DNA of 64,000 nt from Lonicera japonica (lineage: Eukaryota > Streptophyta > Magnoliopsida > Dipsacales > Caprifoliaceae). The notes under the pieces were generated by a model. It was given only the letters and a program-made list of their open reading frames with translations, was not told the origin of the DNA and ran no database searches. A program made the translations under genes and the position numbers. The stretch is from contig CM038468.1 of NCBI GenBank assembly GCA_021464415.1, positions 992,001 through 1,056,000 of the forward strand, written 5' to 3'. Shown here piece after piece: positions 44,420 through 55,740 of this stretch (its first letter is position 1; each line of letters opens with the position of its first letter).

Positions 44420-45050
44420 TTGTTCCATATACAAAACTACTAAACATACTAAATTTTTTAAAAAGCTAAAGAGTATAAATTATATGCTAAGAAAAAAAAA
44501 TGCACTTACTAACAATGCCTATTAGATGATAATTTGGGTACTCTTTTCTACTCAAAGTTTACAATGACCATGACTAAAAAAAATTATATTGTATGGCGCT
44601 TGTGTATATATCCATTGTGTTGCTTATTGTATTGATTCTCCTCTTTGGGTGCTATAGGTGCCAAGAAGCGATGAACCTTTTGAACGAATTTGAATATATA
44701 GTTCTGCTTCTTCATCATCTCTTCTTGTTCAGTTGTGAGCCAAACATCAACTTCCAATGTTAGATATTGCTAAGTTAAGATATTGAAACCTTGGAAATTA
44801 GCATTTCATCTCATAAGTACTTCAGTATTACATGATGGATGGAAATAATCAAATAGTAAGGAAAATATAAAGAGGTTATTCAATATGTGCCGCATGACAA
44901 AAGATGAAGCATATAATAAAATAATATAACAAAAATTCAAGGAGACCATCTTCAATTTATAATATGTTTAGAAAACAGCTGGTTGCTTTGTATTAAAAAA
45001 TTGAACTAATAATCAATCTTAGAAAATAAATAAATGTCTTTGTCATCAAT
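44420..45050. other. Gene-free stretch before the LINE
   Basis: AT-rich sequence with no recognised element ends. The left boundary of the LINE insertion was not resolved to a base. Confidence 0.4.
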
Positions 45051-46740
45051 AGAATTGAGGTTGTTTGCGCTAACTTTCTTTGGGGGGAAGGTGAACATGG
45101 TTACAAATATCACATTGGGTGGCATGGAAAACCTGTTGTCTTCCTATTCAAAAGGGAGGCTTGGGTATTCGTTGTATTCAAGATATTGTTACTGCATTAT
45201 CTATGAAATTGTGGTGGAATTTGCGATCGTCTAACTCATTGTGGGCTGATTTTATAAAGAAGAAATATGGGTATCAGGTTCATATTACCGAGTGCGAGAA
45301 AAAAGTGGGTACCTCCCCTATATGGCAGCGCATGCTCAAGGTAAAGAACTCAGCTGAAATTTACATTAAGTGGATTTTAGGTAAAGGAGAAATTGACTTT
45401 TGGAGGGATAAATGGTGGGGTGACGATAAACTTGTTGATTTAACTGGAAATTTTTATCCTCAATCTATCACTGTTAAATATGCTCTTCGTGATAATACAT
45501 GGCAACAACGTAGTGGGGTTTTAAGGCCTCACAATATTCGGCAAATTTAGGATATGAGACAAGTCCTCAATAATGAGTTAAATAGATGTGTGTGGACGGA
45601 ATCTGTTAATGGCAATTTTTCTGTTAAATCTGCGTGGAATTTGTGTAGGATTAGAAAGAACGAGGTTAGCCTATCTAAATTTGCTTGGCATCAATGTGTT
45701 CCAATTAAATGGTCCTTTTTGATATAGAGAGCCTTACAGCACAGTCTCCCTTTTGATGATTTCTTGGTTCGTAAAGGTTTCCAAATGGCTTCGAAATGTA
45801 CTTGTTGTGTGGAGGCTACGAATGAAACTATTTCACATGTTTTTGTTACTAGCACTACTGCTCGGAATGTGTGGGTTTATTTCGAGGATCTCTGTAATAT
45901 TCACAATGTGGGATCTCTCCTTTAGAACAAAATTAATGCTTGGTGGATTCAAAAAGTCCATTCCCCTTGTTTCAAAGCTATTATATCTTTGATACCTGCA
46001 TGTATATGTTGGGAATTGTGGATAAATAGAAATAGTACGAAGTTTACCGGTAAAATGAATACGTCCGATCAGATCATCATGAAGATAAATCAAAACTTGA
46101 GACTGATTTTATCAAACCATCCTCTGTTGCAGCGAAGAAGTACTTTAGACATTCAATTTCTTCAGCGTATTCAGGTTCAAGTGCCGCCTTTGGTCTCTAA
46201 ACCATGGACGCTTGTTCGATGGAATTGTCTAAAGAAAGGGAGGTTCAAGCTTAATACTGATAGTGCGTGCAAGGGATATCCGGGTGTAAGAGGTGGCGGC
46301 AGTATTCTTCGAGATGAGAACGGGTATATTATTTTTGCCCAAATGCAAGGTTTGCGTATTTGTGTTAGTAGAGGCATTCTAAATGTTGATATTGAGGTTG
46401 ATTCTTTGATGTTGGTTAATGTGTTACATAACCAAAATGCTACCCCCTAGAGTATTGCATATGAGACCCTCTTTATTATAAGGATGCTGCAAAGTATGAA
46501 CGCAACTCTTCAGCATATCTTTCGTGAGGCGAACCACACTGCAAATTTTCTTGCTAACTTAGGTGTCCAACGTAAGCATCATTTTGTTTTCAATAGAGAT
46601 AATATCCCTAAAAAACTTGTGGGAATTAGTAAAATTGATAAAGTTGGTTTGTATGATGTAAGATTTACTAAACTGTAAGTTTGTTTGATTTTATAATATA
46701 ATAGTTTCCTTGTTCAAAAAAATAAAATAAAAAAAATTAG
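45051..46740 (+). pseudogene. LINE (L1-type) ORF2 3' half: RT thumb, zf-RVT and RNase H
   Basis: LINE ORF2 copies its own RNA at the target site. The fragment starts in the RT thumb (RIEVVCANFLWGEGEHGYKY) in one frame and, after a 2-base insertion at about 45114, stays in a single frame to TAA at 46676. It contains CCLPIQKGGLGIR, DFWRDKWWG, the zinc-knuckle zf-RVT region (SVKSAWNLCR, VPIKWSFLI, CTCCVEATNETISHVF) and a C-terminal RNase H (FKLNTDSACKGYPGVRGGG, VDIEVDSLMLV, HIFREANHTANFLANLG). Over 1.56 kb the only defects are four in-frame TAG codons at 45548, 45725, 45923 and 46448. An A-rich tail lies at about 46715-46737. The element is 5'-truncated. A target duplication was not found. Confidence 0.9.
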
Positions 46741-47182
46741 TAGGAATATTTTTTTATGGCAAAACTAAAAGAAGAAAAAGACTTAAGTGTTTATACCTAT
46801 CATTTTCCTTATCATTATTGTTGGGTACAATGCCTTTTCAAGCTCTATGATATAGACCTATAATGAAAATATTTGAAATAACTAATGAACATTATTCATA
46901 GTTGAGGCACACCAAATGCAAAAGAAATTAAAAAAATGTAGTCAATTCAAACTTGTTAATTATAAAAATATAGGTCCTATTATTCTTAAACGTTCAAATT
47001 GTTTGTATTAGAGATATAATGAAAGCATAAATTGTTAATGAGGGAGTACTCCAAAACAAACATTAAGAACTTTAGAAGTAAGTTAAAACAAATATGGAGG
47101 ATGAAACAAAAGATAAAAGAAACAATTTCACTAAAACTCGTATTAGATTGAATAAATTTCTTAGAAATTAATTAATGCCATA
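46741..47182. other. Gene-free stretch
   Basis: AT-rich DNA between the LINE tail and the solo LTR; no feature is recognised. The phrase AGGGAGTACTCC near 47042 resembles a Stowaway terminus but has no partner. Confidence 0.4.
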
Positions 47183-47187
47183 ATTAG

Positions 47188-48566
47188 TGTAGGTCAGAAA
47201 ATACCCTAGAGGATGGTGAATAGGGTTTTTAAAACTTAATCGGATTTTTAAAATAGATTTAAAAAATGTTTAATGTCTATAACAATCAAGCAATCAAGAA
47301 ACAAAGATAAATCCAATCACAATGAATAAGTAGCACAAAATAATAGAGCAAGAGATAGAAAGATTAAATCGATAGAAGTCGAAGACTTTTTGTCCACACG
47401 GTTCGGCTTGTTAGCCCCTACTTCCGCGCTCGGTTAGTTCCCCGAGAATTTTCAATATAATCGATCTTCTTCTGGGTGAAGATCAAACCATTAAAAGTAT
47501 TCAAACTCTTACAAATGTTGCTACCTCATAACACTCACACACAAGAACACCTTCTTGCTTTTCTACGAGATAAACCTCTCTTGAATTTAGAAGAATAAGC
47601 TTTTGGTGATACACACCAAAGTACAATAACTCTCAAGTGTATGAAGAATACAAATAAAGCTCACACTAGAGGCTATCAAGTTTGATCAAGGATAATAGCT
47701 CAAAAGATGAAGATTTGATCAAGTGAAGATTTAGACTTTTTAAGTAAAAACTCTCAAGAATGATTTTTGGCAATAGATGATATTCAAAGCTAGTAAGAGT
47801 ACCCAAAAAGTGTTTTAGAAGTCATATATATAGTTTAGGAAACAATATGGCCGTTTGGGGTGGTTGAAGGTGGTTGATGCACAAAACTAGTCTTGCAAGA
47901 AATCTCCAACGGCTATATTTTGCTGAGAGAGTCGACTCCCCTGGACTTCATGTAGTCGACTACATGGCTCTGGAGTGGGGTGGTTTTGTGCAATTTTCCA
48001 ACTTTTGCATTTTAACTCCAAAATTGATTTCAATACTTGGGGAATATCAAAAATAGGTTTCTAAGATTTCTAATATAGTTTTTGTATCAAAAATCATTCA
48101 TATGAAATTATAGTGAATTTTTCAATATGACTAGTTTTCGGTAAAAAGCATTTTCAAAGAGAAAACTAGTTTCAATCAATCTTAACAATGTTAAATCATT
48201 TCAAGAGCTATATATATTTGATCGATGATAACCTTTACATAAAATCTAAGCACTTATTTAATTTGATAATAATTCAAGTCTTCGAAATGCTTGACTTTCT
48301 TGTATATTTCTTCACTTGATTGATGATCTTGATCCTTTCTTGGTTTTGATAGTTTGTAAAGCTCACGGAGATCATTTGAGTTTATTTCTTGTGAGTATAA
48401 GCAATTTGTTGAGCTTAAATGATAATTGACAACATCGGTTCAAAGTCACACTTGGTCGGAAGAGATATTAGTTAAACGCTATCATCATTTGAATACACGA
48501 GTTAAATAACACTTTGTTAACTTATTGTTATTATCAAAATAAGATTAATTGACTTTAAGGTCAACA
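47188..48566 (-). mobile_element. Solo Copia-type LTR with perfect 5-bp duplication
   Basis: On the minus strand it begins TGTTGACCTTAAAGTC (48566) and ends GACCTACA (47188). The 5-bp repeat ATTAG lies at 47183-47187 and 48567-48571. The end region CTATTCACCATCCTCTAGGG is the Copia-LTR signature also found at 24446-24466. No primer site or coding region is attached, so this is a solo LTR of 1,379 bp left by LTR-LTR recombination. Confidence 0.88.
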
Positions 48567-48571
48567 ATTAG

Positions 48572-50242
48572 TATGAGTAACATAATAATAAAATTAGGGT
48601 TATGTTAACATGTGCCCTATAGTAAGAAAAAAGCTAAAATACAAGTTTAATAGCGCACGAATTATCACACATGGGATTTTTCTTTTTATTCATAGTATGC
48701 TTAACATGTACCCTTAGGTCATAAGTTATCATTTTCCATAAAATTAATACTCCCTCCTTTCAAATTAATAGACGCATTATTTTTTGCAAAATCTCAAAAT
48801 TATAAACCCGTTTTCTTTCACCAATGTGCCAACTCTAATAATATATTATTGACATTTGTGAAGTTGAAATTATTAATTCCTTAAAAAGTACCAAAATTAA
48901 AATAAAACTATTAAGTTTGGAAGTAAACTTTAATAATAAACTAATGAGATATTCTAAAATTAGTAATGCAGAAGGAAAACCAAGTCGAAGGAAAACTCAT
49001 GATAAAAAAAAAACAAGATCTAATGAGCATGAGTTTTATCAATATATTATTTTAAATGTTAAACCACACACAATATAACATGTCTCTTCAACTTTAATAA
49101 TAAACTTTGTGGCTTGTTGGCATAATGTGCCTTAAGTGATGTTTTACCTTCACTTTTTCGAGGAATCAAAATTGATTTCATGTCTTACATGACATTTTTT
49201 GAAATGTTCACACAATAGAGATGTCCCATGTTAACTCCCCCCCCCCCCCCCCCAATCTTTGTTACAATAGTGACAAATAGCTTTCATTGACCAATTAATT
49301 TCTTGTCTTATAAAGTGATTCTTCCACATAAAGAATTTCAATATTTTATTAGGCATTTTATCGCCACCTTCATCACCATCTCAAGCTCAAGTTGGATTTA
49401 AAATCATATCAACAATATTAATAGAATGCTGATTAAAAGTTACCTCATTCGGAGTAATAATGTTTCGATTAACATTGGTTGGTGTATGACTATGACCACT
49501 TTTATCTTTGTCTACCATTGGGGTAGACATTTTAACCTAAATGAAATAATCAAAGTTGTAATCAAGATCAAGCACCAAAAAAACAATTCAAAAATCTTAT
49601 AAACTAAATTTTTTACTGTTAAGTTTATATTTTTAGTTGGCTTGATTCCGATACCAAGAACACTTTTTCCATTGTAATTGTTTGAGATGAATTGAAGATT
49701 TGAAGACGCAACAATTAATGGAAGCTCGCCAAACTTACCGAATTCATCGCACAAAATTCTCGAACTAAGGTAAGTTGAGTTTATGATTTGATTCAAAATA
49801 TAGGTGGTGTTTGAGCTTAAAATTTGAAGTTAAACAGCTTTTAAGTCAAATCTATTTTTATGTATTTTTATCGAGTTTTGTAGTAATCTGAAAAATCCTA
49901 GTCGACACAAATTATTGAGAAAACTTATTTTTTCTTATATCTAACATATTTCATAAAGTTGCTTCTGAAATTTCAATCAAATCGAACCTCAAATGGATTT
50001 AATACGGTGGAATAAAATAAAAAGGAAAATAAAATAAAAAAAGATTTTATTTTGATTTTATTTAGAAAAAAGGAAAACGTTGGAATTTTATAAAAGTAAC
50101 TTTGAAAAGTCAAAGTTCAATTATTTTAAAAAGCCCATGTGTTGTCCACCTTTGCTGCCAACCTTTTAATTATCTAGAAATTCGGTAGAATATCTTATTA
50201 CATATCGATTTTTATCAAAAATTTAATGGATAATATTTTTTT
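48572..50242. other. Gene-free stretch with poly(C) run
   Basis: A Stowaway-like end TACTCCCTCCTTTCAAATTA at 48749 has no confident partner. A run of seventeen C bases lies at 49237-49253. Minus-strand frames near 49512-49796 show no family signature. Confidence 0.45.
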
Positions 50243-51020
50243 TGAATGAATGGCTTTTTTTAATTGGTAATTAGTGTAAGAGGCCTATTTTGTTTTATAT
50301 TTTAAATGAAGATATTTGAATAAATTTAAATATCCTTTAATTAATAAAAACATGTTATCTATTACTTAAATTACCCCTCCTTATTTTTATCAAGTTCCAA
50401 TTATATCTTTTTAGGTTTTAAACAAAAAATATGGACTGTAAAGTTCATATTACAGTGAAATATGAACTACAATATTAACTTTGTACCAATATGGACTGCA
50501 AAGTTCATATTGCAAGAAAATATGGAGTGCAATATGGACTTTGCACCAAAAATATGAACTGTAAAGTTCATATTGTAGTGAAACAGAGAAACTATGCACA
50601 TAAATTTGTATTGCAATATGAACTTTGCAGTGAAATATGGATTGTAATATGAACTCTGCACAAAAAATGTGAACTGTAAAGTTTATATTGCAGTAAAATA
50701 TGGATTGCAATATGAAATTGACACAAAAAATATAGACTAGAAAGTTCATATTGCGGTGAAATATGGACTGCAAAGTTTACATTGCCGTAAAATATGAACT
50801 GCAATATGAACTTTCACCAGAAATATAGACTGCAAAATTCATATTGTAGTGAAATATGGATTGCAAAGTTCATATTGCAGTCCATATTTTAATGCATATT
50901 AGTATTTTTTTAGTTTATTTTAAGGGTTGTGATGTCATTTTACAATGAAAAAAAAGATACATGTCATCTTATCAGTAAAATGAAAAATAGGCCCTTCATT
51001 TACAAAAAAATCATTCATTG
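50243..51020. mobile_element. Putative MITE enclosing a hairpin-forming array
   Basis: The left stretch TGAATGAATGGCTTTTTTTA ... GAGGCCTATTTTG and the reverse complement of the right stretch (CAATGAATGATTTTTTTG ... AGGGCCTATTTTTC) resemble each other, suggesting terminal inverted repeats of about 45 bp. No target duplication was established. The interior is the array at 50430-50890. Confidence 0.4.
50430..50890. repeat. Array of alternating AAAGTTCATATTGCA and TGCAATATGAACTTT words
   Basis: Across 460 bp the two complementary words recur about ten times each at irregular spacing, separated by AATATGGACTG or CACCAAAAATATG. Because both orientations alternate, adjacent units can pair into hairpins. 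The open frames here (minus strand, HISLQYELYS-like repeats) are a product of the array, not genes. Confidence 0.85.
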
Positions 51021-52342
51021 GCTTTAGTGTGAAAATCTTTCTTCAATAAGACGTTTTTTTAATTGTCCGTTTAATTATTTCATGCTAGCCATTGAAATAA
51101 ATGGGCCAAGCGCATTATGTAGCCAAGGCCACGTGTAAATGCAAGAAACAAAGGAGGTAGCAAGTTTGGTTGGTGGACCGGTACACAAATTGCTAATGTG
51201 TACCGGTCAGGCACATATTTGGGCAAGGAATTGATTTTTTCATTTTCTGACTTGTTAACATTTTTCCAACCTGTACCGATCCGGCACTATTTTTTGGAAC
51301 ACAAATTTTTATTGCAAAAATTCTTTTTTTTAAAGATTTTTAACCTATTCTAAAAAGGACTTTGACTTTATATTTTTCTTATAAATATAACCATTGGTTT
51401 GGATCAAACATACATGATTCTATAGAGTTTTTTGAGATGAAAAATATACAAACGCTATAATCAATTTTTGAGAGTTTTGAAACACCACCTAGGTCTTGTT
51501 TACATGCCATAGGAGATCCTATTGTTCTTCAATTTTAAAAACTAGGGTTCTAAACGTTCATAGTCCTGCAAAAGTGTTTTTGGTTGTGATTGGAGACGGG
51601 GTGAGCGACGTGGTTAACGTGTAATAAGGGAGATTGCAGGCGGGGGTAAAGGATTATGATCAGGTGCGTGGAATGAGGCGACGGGTAAGCCGGAATAGCA
51701 AGAAGCATTACGCCAAGCCAACTACGGTTGGATTCTACGTTCAAAGAATTGATGGGACTGTTACGTAAATTGTGAGGAAGCAATTTTGTAAGTCATCGAG
51801 TCTGTAATTCCGTTTTGATCATAGTGAAGCACTATCGGTTAGTCTCGAAGATTAGTCTTATGCAAGTAGAGATACCTTGTAAATTCCTTGTGTTATATGA
51901 TTGTTTTTTGTGTAATTGCTTCATTTAATTGTTAGACAACACAACACAGGTTTCGACAGTAAAATTGAGTAGACCTAGAGTTTTAATTCCGCTTATCAAA
52001 CTTCAAATTGTTTTTTATAAAAACCCTAAAATCAACCTAGGCAATATGATACCCTAAAATTTTTCATCATTTACTTCTTTAAAAAGATAAGCAAATATGT
52101 GATAATTTCTAATTCCTTAAAGTTTCAACCGAAATCAATATGTGCTTTTACATGTATCTTTCAAAATTGTCACAAGAAAAGCACGATCCCCAAAATAAAA
52201 TAACATTTTTCATAGGTTTAGACTCACTGGTTACTTATAGTTTTATGACGTGGCAAAAGTGTGAAAAAAGAATAACGTGTAATATAAGAGAGGGGAGTCT
52301 AGTTTTTACTCATCCACCTTGAGCGTTTATTGTCAAGGCTCC
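51021..52342. other. Gene-free stretch, LTR-like in part
   Basis: GTACCGGTC and complementary GACCGGTAC words surround 51175-51215, echoing the palindromes of 34.8-37.8 kb. From about 51400 to 51980 the composition resembles an LTR or transcribed leader (ACTAGGGTTCTAAACG, then GC-richer sequence, then TTGTGTTATATGATTG), but no ends or coding domain were identified. Confidence 0.35.
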
Positions 52343-52482
52343 ACAATAGATTGAAAATTAGCGAGAAATGCCTTACTAATAAATAGACATAATAGATTGG
52401 AAATTAATGAGAAACACCTTACTAATAAATAGACACAATAGATTGGAAATTAGTGAGAAATACTTTACTAATAAACAGATTT
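52343..52482. repeat. Three tandem 46-bp repeats
   Basis: The phrase AATAGATTGGAAATTA starts (with variation) at 52345, 52391 and 52437, exactly 46 bp apart; each unit continues GAGAAANNCCTTACTAATAA. Confidence 0.88.
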
Positions 52483-52766
52483 GCCACATAGGATATTTAA
52501 CATTACCTAATGTCCCTTTTACCCCTATTTAATAAATTAACTATCAATTTTGAAAATCCCTCAAATTCTTGCTATAATAAAAATGAATCAAAGAAATTAA
52601 TACTTTAATAAAGGCCACTTTAATTGACTCATTAAGTACAAACTTCAACTTGTACTTAAAAAATCATATCTCACCCAAATTATAAAATAACACTAGCATA
52701 TTTATATGTATGTGTAATTTGAAAATTCATGATATATTCAATTTGCACATATAGTTTAACAGTGAT

Positions 52767-54604
52767 TCTAACACCTTCACCTTAATTAGTTGGATAACAC
52801 TCACAATGTAAATAATGAAATAATAAATGCAGGTAAACCACATAACACAGGACAATCATCATGATACTCATGTAGAGAATGATAATATAAAACAGAAGTG
52901 TAATACACATATAAACACATACATGTATGCAAAAGGCATACAAAAATCGTATCAACTTGTAGTTCACACATACAATAACTTAGGGTAGTCCTGGCTTGCT
53001 TTACAAACATATATATAATAAAAACAAGTCAGTATCAGAGTGCTCTACTTCGTTCCTGACTCAATCGCTTCCTTAGTTTCATTCGTCTCCTAGGTACATA
53101 AATTGGTTTAATAAATTGGGTGAGCTCACAGCACAGTATAAGGAATAACATGAAATATTACGTACAAAATGTAACTAACAATTTGATCATAAATCGAAGT
53201 TTAATCGATGAAACAATGCATGCATATGCATATGCAGGTTACTTCCTTTGTATCAACCATTATACCAAAAAAATGCAGAGACCAGGCTGAATTATAATCA
53301 TAAGAATAAGAAAGGGGCTTGATCGCCCCAGAGAATAATCCGAATATGATAGCAATATAACATTTTTCGGCCCAAGAAAGATCATCATTACTTTATAATA
53401 GAATTAGACCATATGTCCATCAATTTCACATCAACAGAATCATAAGTGCATTCTAGATTTACATGCTACACACCGCTAGTTCTAGACAACCGACGCTTTG
53501 CTATGGGGGTTTTCAACCCAAGGGCATCAGGCTCCACTTATTTTCACACCGACAAGCACCAATCAATACCCATGCCATTCCTCATCGAAGGGACACAATA
53601 GAATCATAACTGGATCGATCACATGATCATACCACATCCAGAATAATACAACGAACATAAGAAGGTTTCGGCATCATAGAGCCAATACATATGCCCATAT
53701 AATATGCCTTAAGATTTTTTCGAGTTTGCCGAGAGATGTCCAAGATCCGATTGACACAACAATGATGCACAATATGCATAACATGATAATAAATGAACAT
53801 TTGAAATAACTTATGCGATATAAACTTCAACAAGTCTTTATACATGCCCATTGGTGTACATAATTCATCAATTAATCAATTTCATCAATATACAACATCT
53901 ATACATCCAAGGGATATCTCATATGATTCAAATAACACATTCATATCAAGTATAAATGGCATATTTTGCTTCAAATCATATATACTCATGGCTTTGCAAA
54001 GCACAAAACATCACTATTTTCATCATGTTATAATTCTTAAAACAAATATAAATTAAAACATGATGATTACCATCGAATAAACCATATAATTGGGGTTTGA
54101 AAACGATTAAACCCCTACCTCAAATCACTAAGCCAAAAAGAAAAGAAGAAGATAATAACTGAAACCTCGTTCGGTGAAATTCCTAAATTTTTACGTCACC
54201 GCGATCCTCATTTTGCGTAGAATTATTTCTCCTAAAGTTTAATCAAATTTTGGAGGCTAAATATAAGTGAAATTTTAGAGAGAAAAAGTGAAGAAAGCTC
54301 AGTTGTTTACTCTGGCTCGATAATGGTGGAAAATGAAAAAAGAAGCCACTGAAACCCATTAAAAATCGTGCCACCGATTGCCTATTGGCCCCAACAGGCG
54401 CTTGTCAAGCCCTCAACGGGCACCTCTTCAATGTTGAGGCAATTTAAATTCAAAGCCATCTCAAACAGTCGCCTGTCTCCCACAACAGGTGACTGTTACA
54501 CCCAAAACTGCGAGAATTGATATGAAATGTATTTAAACCATTTATCAACCATTTTCACACTAAACCAAACATAATTTACATTAATACAAACATAGGGCGT
54601 TACA
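52767..54604 (-). mobile_element. Solo Gypsy-type LTR with perfect 5-bp duplication
   Basis: On the minus strand it begins TGTAACGCCCTATG (54604) and ends AGGTGTTAGA (52767), a near-symmetrical Gypsy LTR pair with the last CA mutated to GA. The repeat GTGAT flanks it at 52762-52766 and 54605-54609. Within it are a repeated CAACAGGCGACTG or AACAGGCGCTTG motif (54395-54495, + strand complement), a leader-like region and a GATTTGAGGTAGGGG donor-like site near 54110. No primer site or coding sequence adjoins, so it is a solo LTR of 1,838 bp. Confidence 0.82.
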
Positions 54605-54609
54605 GTGAT

Positions 54610-55740
54610 ACTTAGACAGTGTGAAAGTCCCATCATAGTTAAAGCAACGATAATTGAATTTTACTCATAGAGAAGGCAAAACAAGTTAAGATTTATGGTA
54701 AATAAACACACTTGTAAGAAATGTGCAATGATACAACACTAAGCACTGGAAAGGTTAATAATGGAGTGATGATACCCACTCCCCAACACCTAAGTACATT
54801 CATTTTGGATACAAATAAGGGGATTTGGTATTTGGGGTTAAATAGTTCCTCTTTTGTTCTTTTGTTTTAGATGATATGGGGGGGTTGTTATTAGGTCAAA
54901 TTGATGATGGTAAAGTTTGTTTTTTTCCTTTCTTTTTTTCAATGTTGATGGGTATATTCCAGTACCTTTTTAGTAGTAACTAATATGGTTATAGGATTAA
55001 GCGGGACCGGATAGGACAAGAACTAGTCGGATAAAGATTTAATAAACTTTGCATTTAATGGAGTCCTGGATTTCAAGTCTAAATATTATATACATGCAAT
55101 TTTAATTGTTGTTCACAATTTTTTTTACTAATGCGATTCTCCTATTTATAAATAAACTTCGTAAAAACTCTTATAGGAGAAATGTTCTATATTACGTACA
55201 ATATTTACGAATTAGGCATTAAGTACAATTTCAAATTTTAATGTAAATTTTACTTTTTTATAAAACTAAAGTTTCTTATAAATACCTTCATTTAATAAAA
55301 GAAAAAATAAAAATACTATATTATACAATAAATGAATTTTATTAGTTGAGTTACCGAGAATTTTGGGTGGTTGAAAATTTTTATTAATTAATTTGATTAT
55401 TTAAAGGGCGTAAAGAAAAAGATTAAAATAAAAATTAATTAATTAAAATTTTATTTTTATATTCGTTTTGTTCTCTAGTAACCATAGGATAAAATAATAC
55501 CTCCTATGGGGTGGTATCACTTTATCCGATTTTAATGGGATAAAAAGATAATTAATGCTGAGTGCAATCCTATCCTGCATTGCACCAAACATGAGATAAG
55601 ATAAATATATCTTATCCACCCTTACACCAAACACATGATATGATTTCCTTATCTTATAATTTCTGACAACAAACACCAAATATGATTAATTAATCCAATC
55701 CTACCTCAAATCTCGCGTGACAAACACACCCTAGGAGTAT
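54610..55740. other. Gene-free stretch ending in a Harbinger-like end
   Basis: AT-rich. At about 55480-55735 the sequence (TATCCTGCATTGCACCAAAC, ACACCAAACACATGATATG, ending GACAAACACACCCTAG) resembles one end of PIF/Harbinger-type MITEs. The opposite end was not found. Confidence 0.4.

Noticed and set aside
50450..50804. Three overlapping minus-strand frames with repeated HISLQYELYS-like sequence
   Set aside because: They are products of the hairpin-word array in all three frames.
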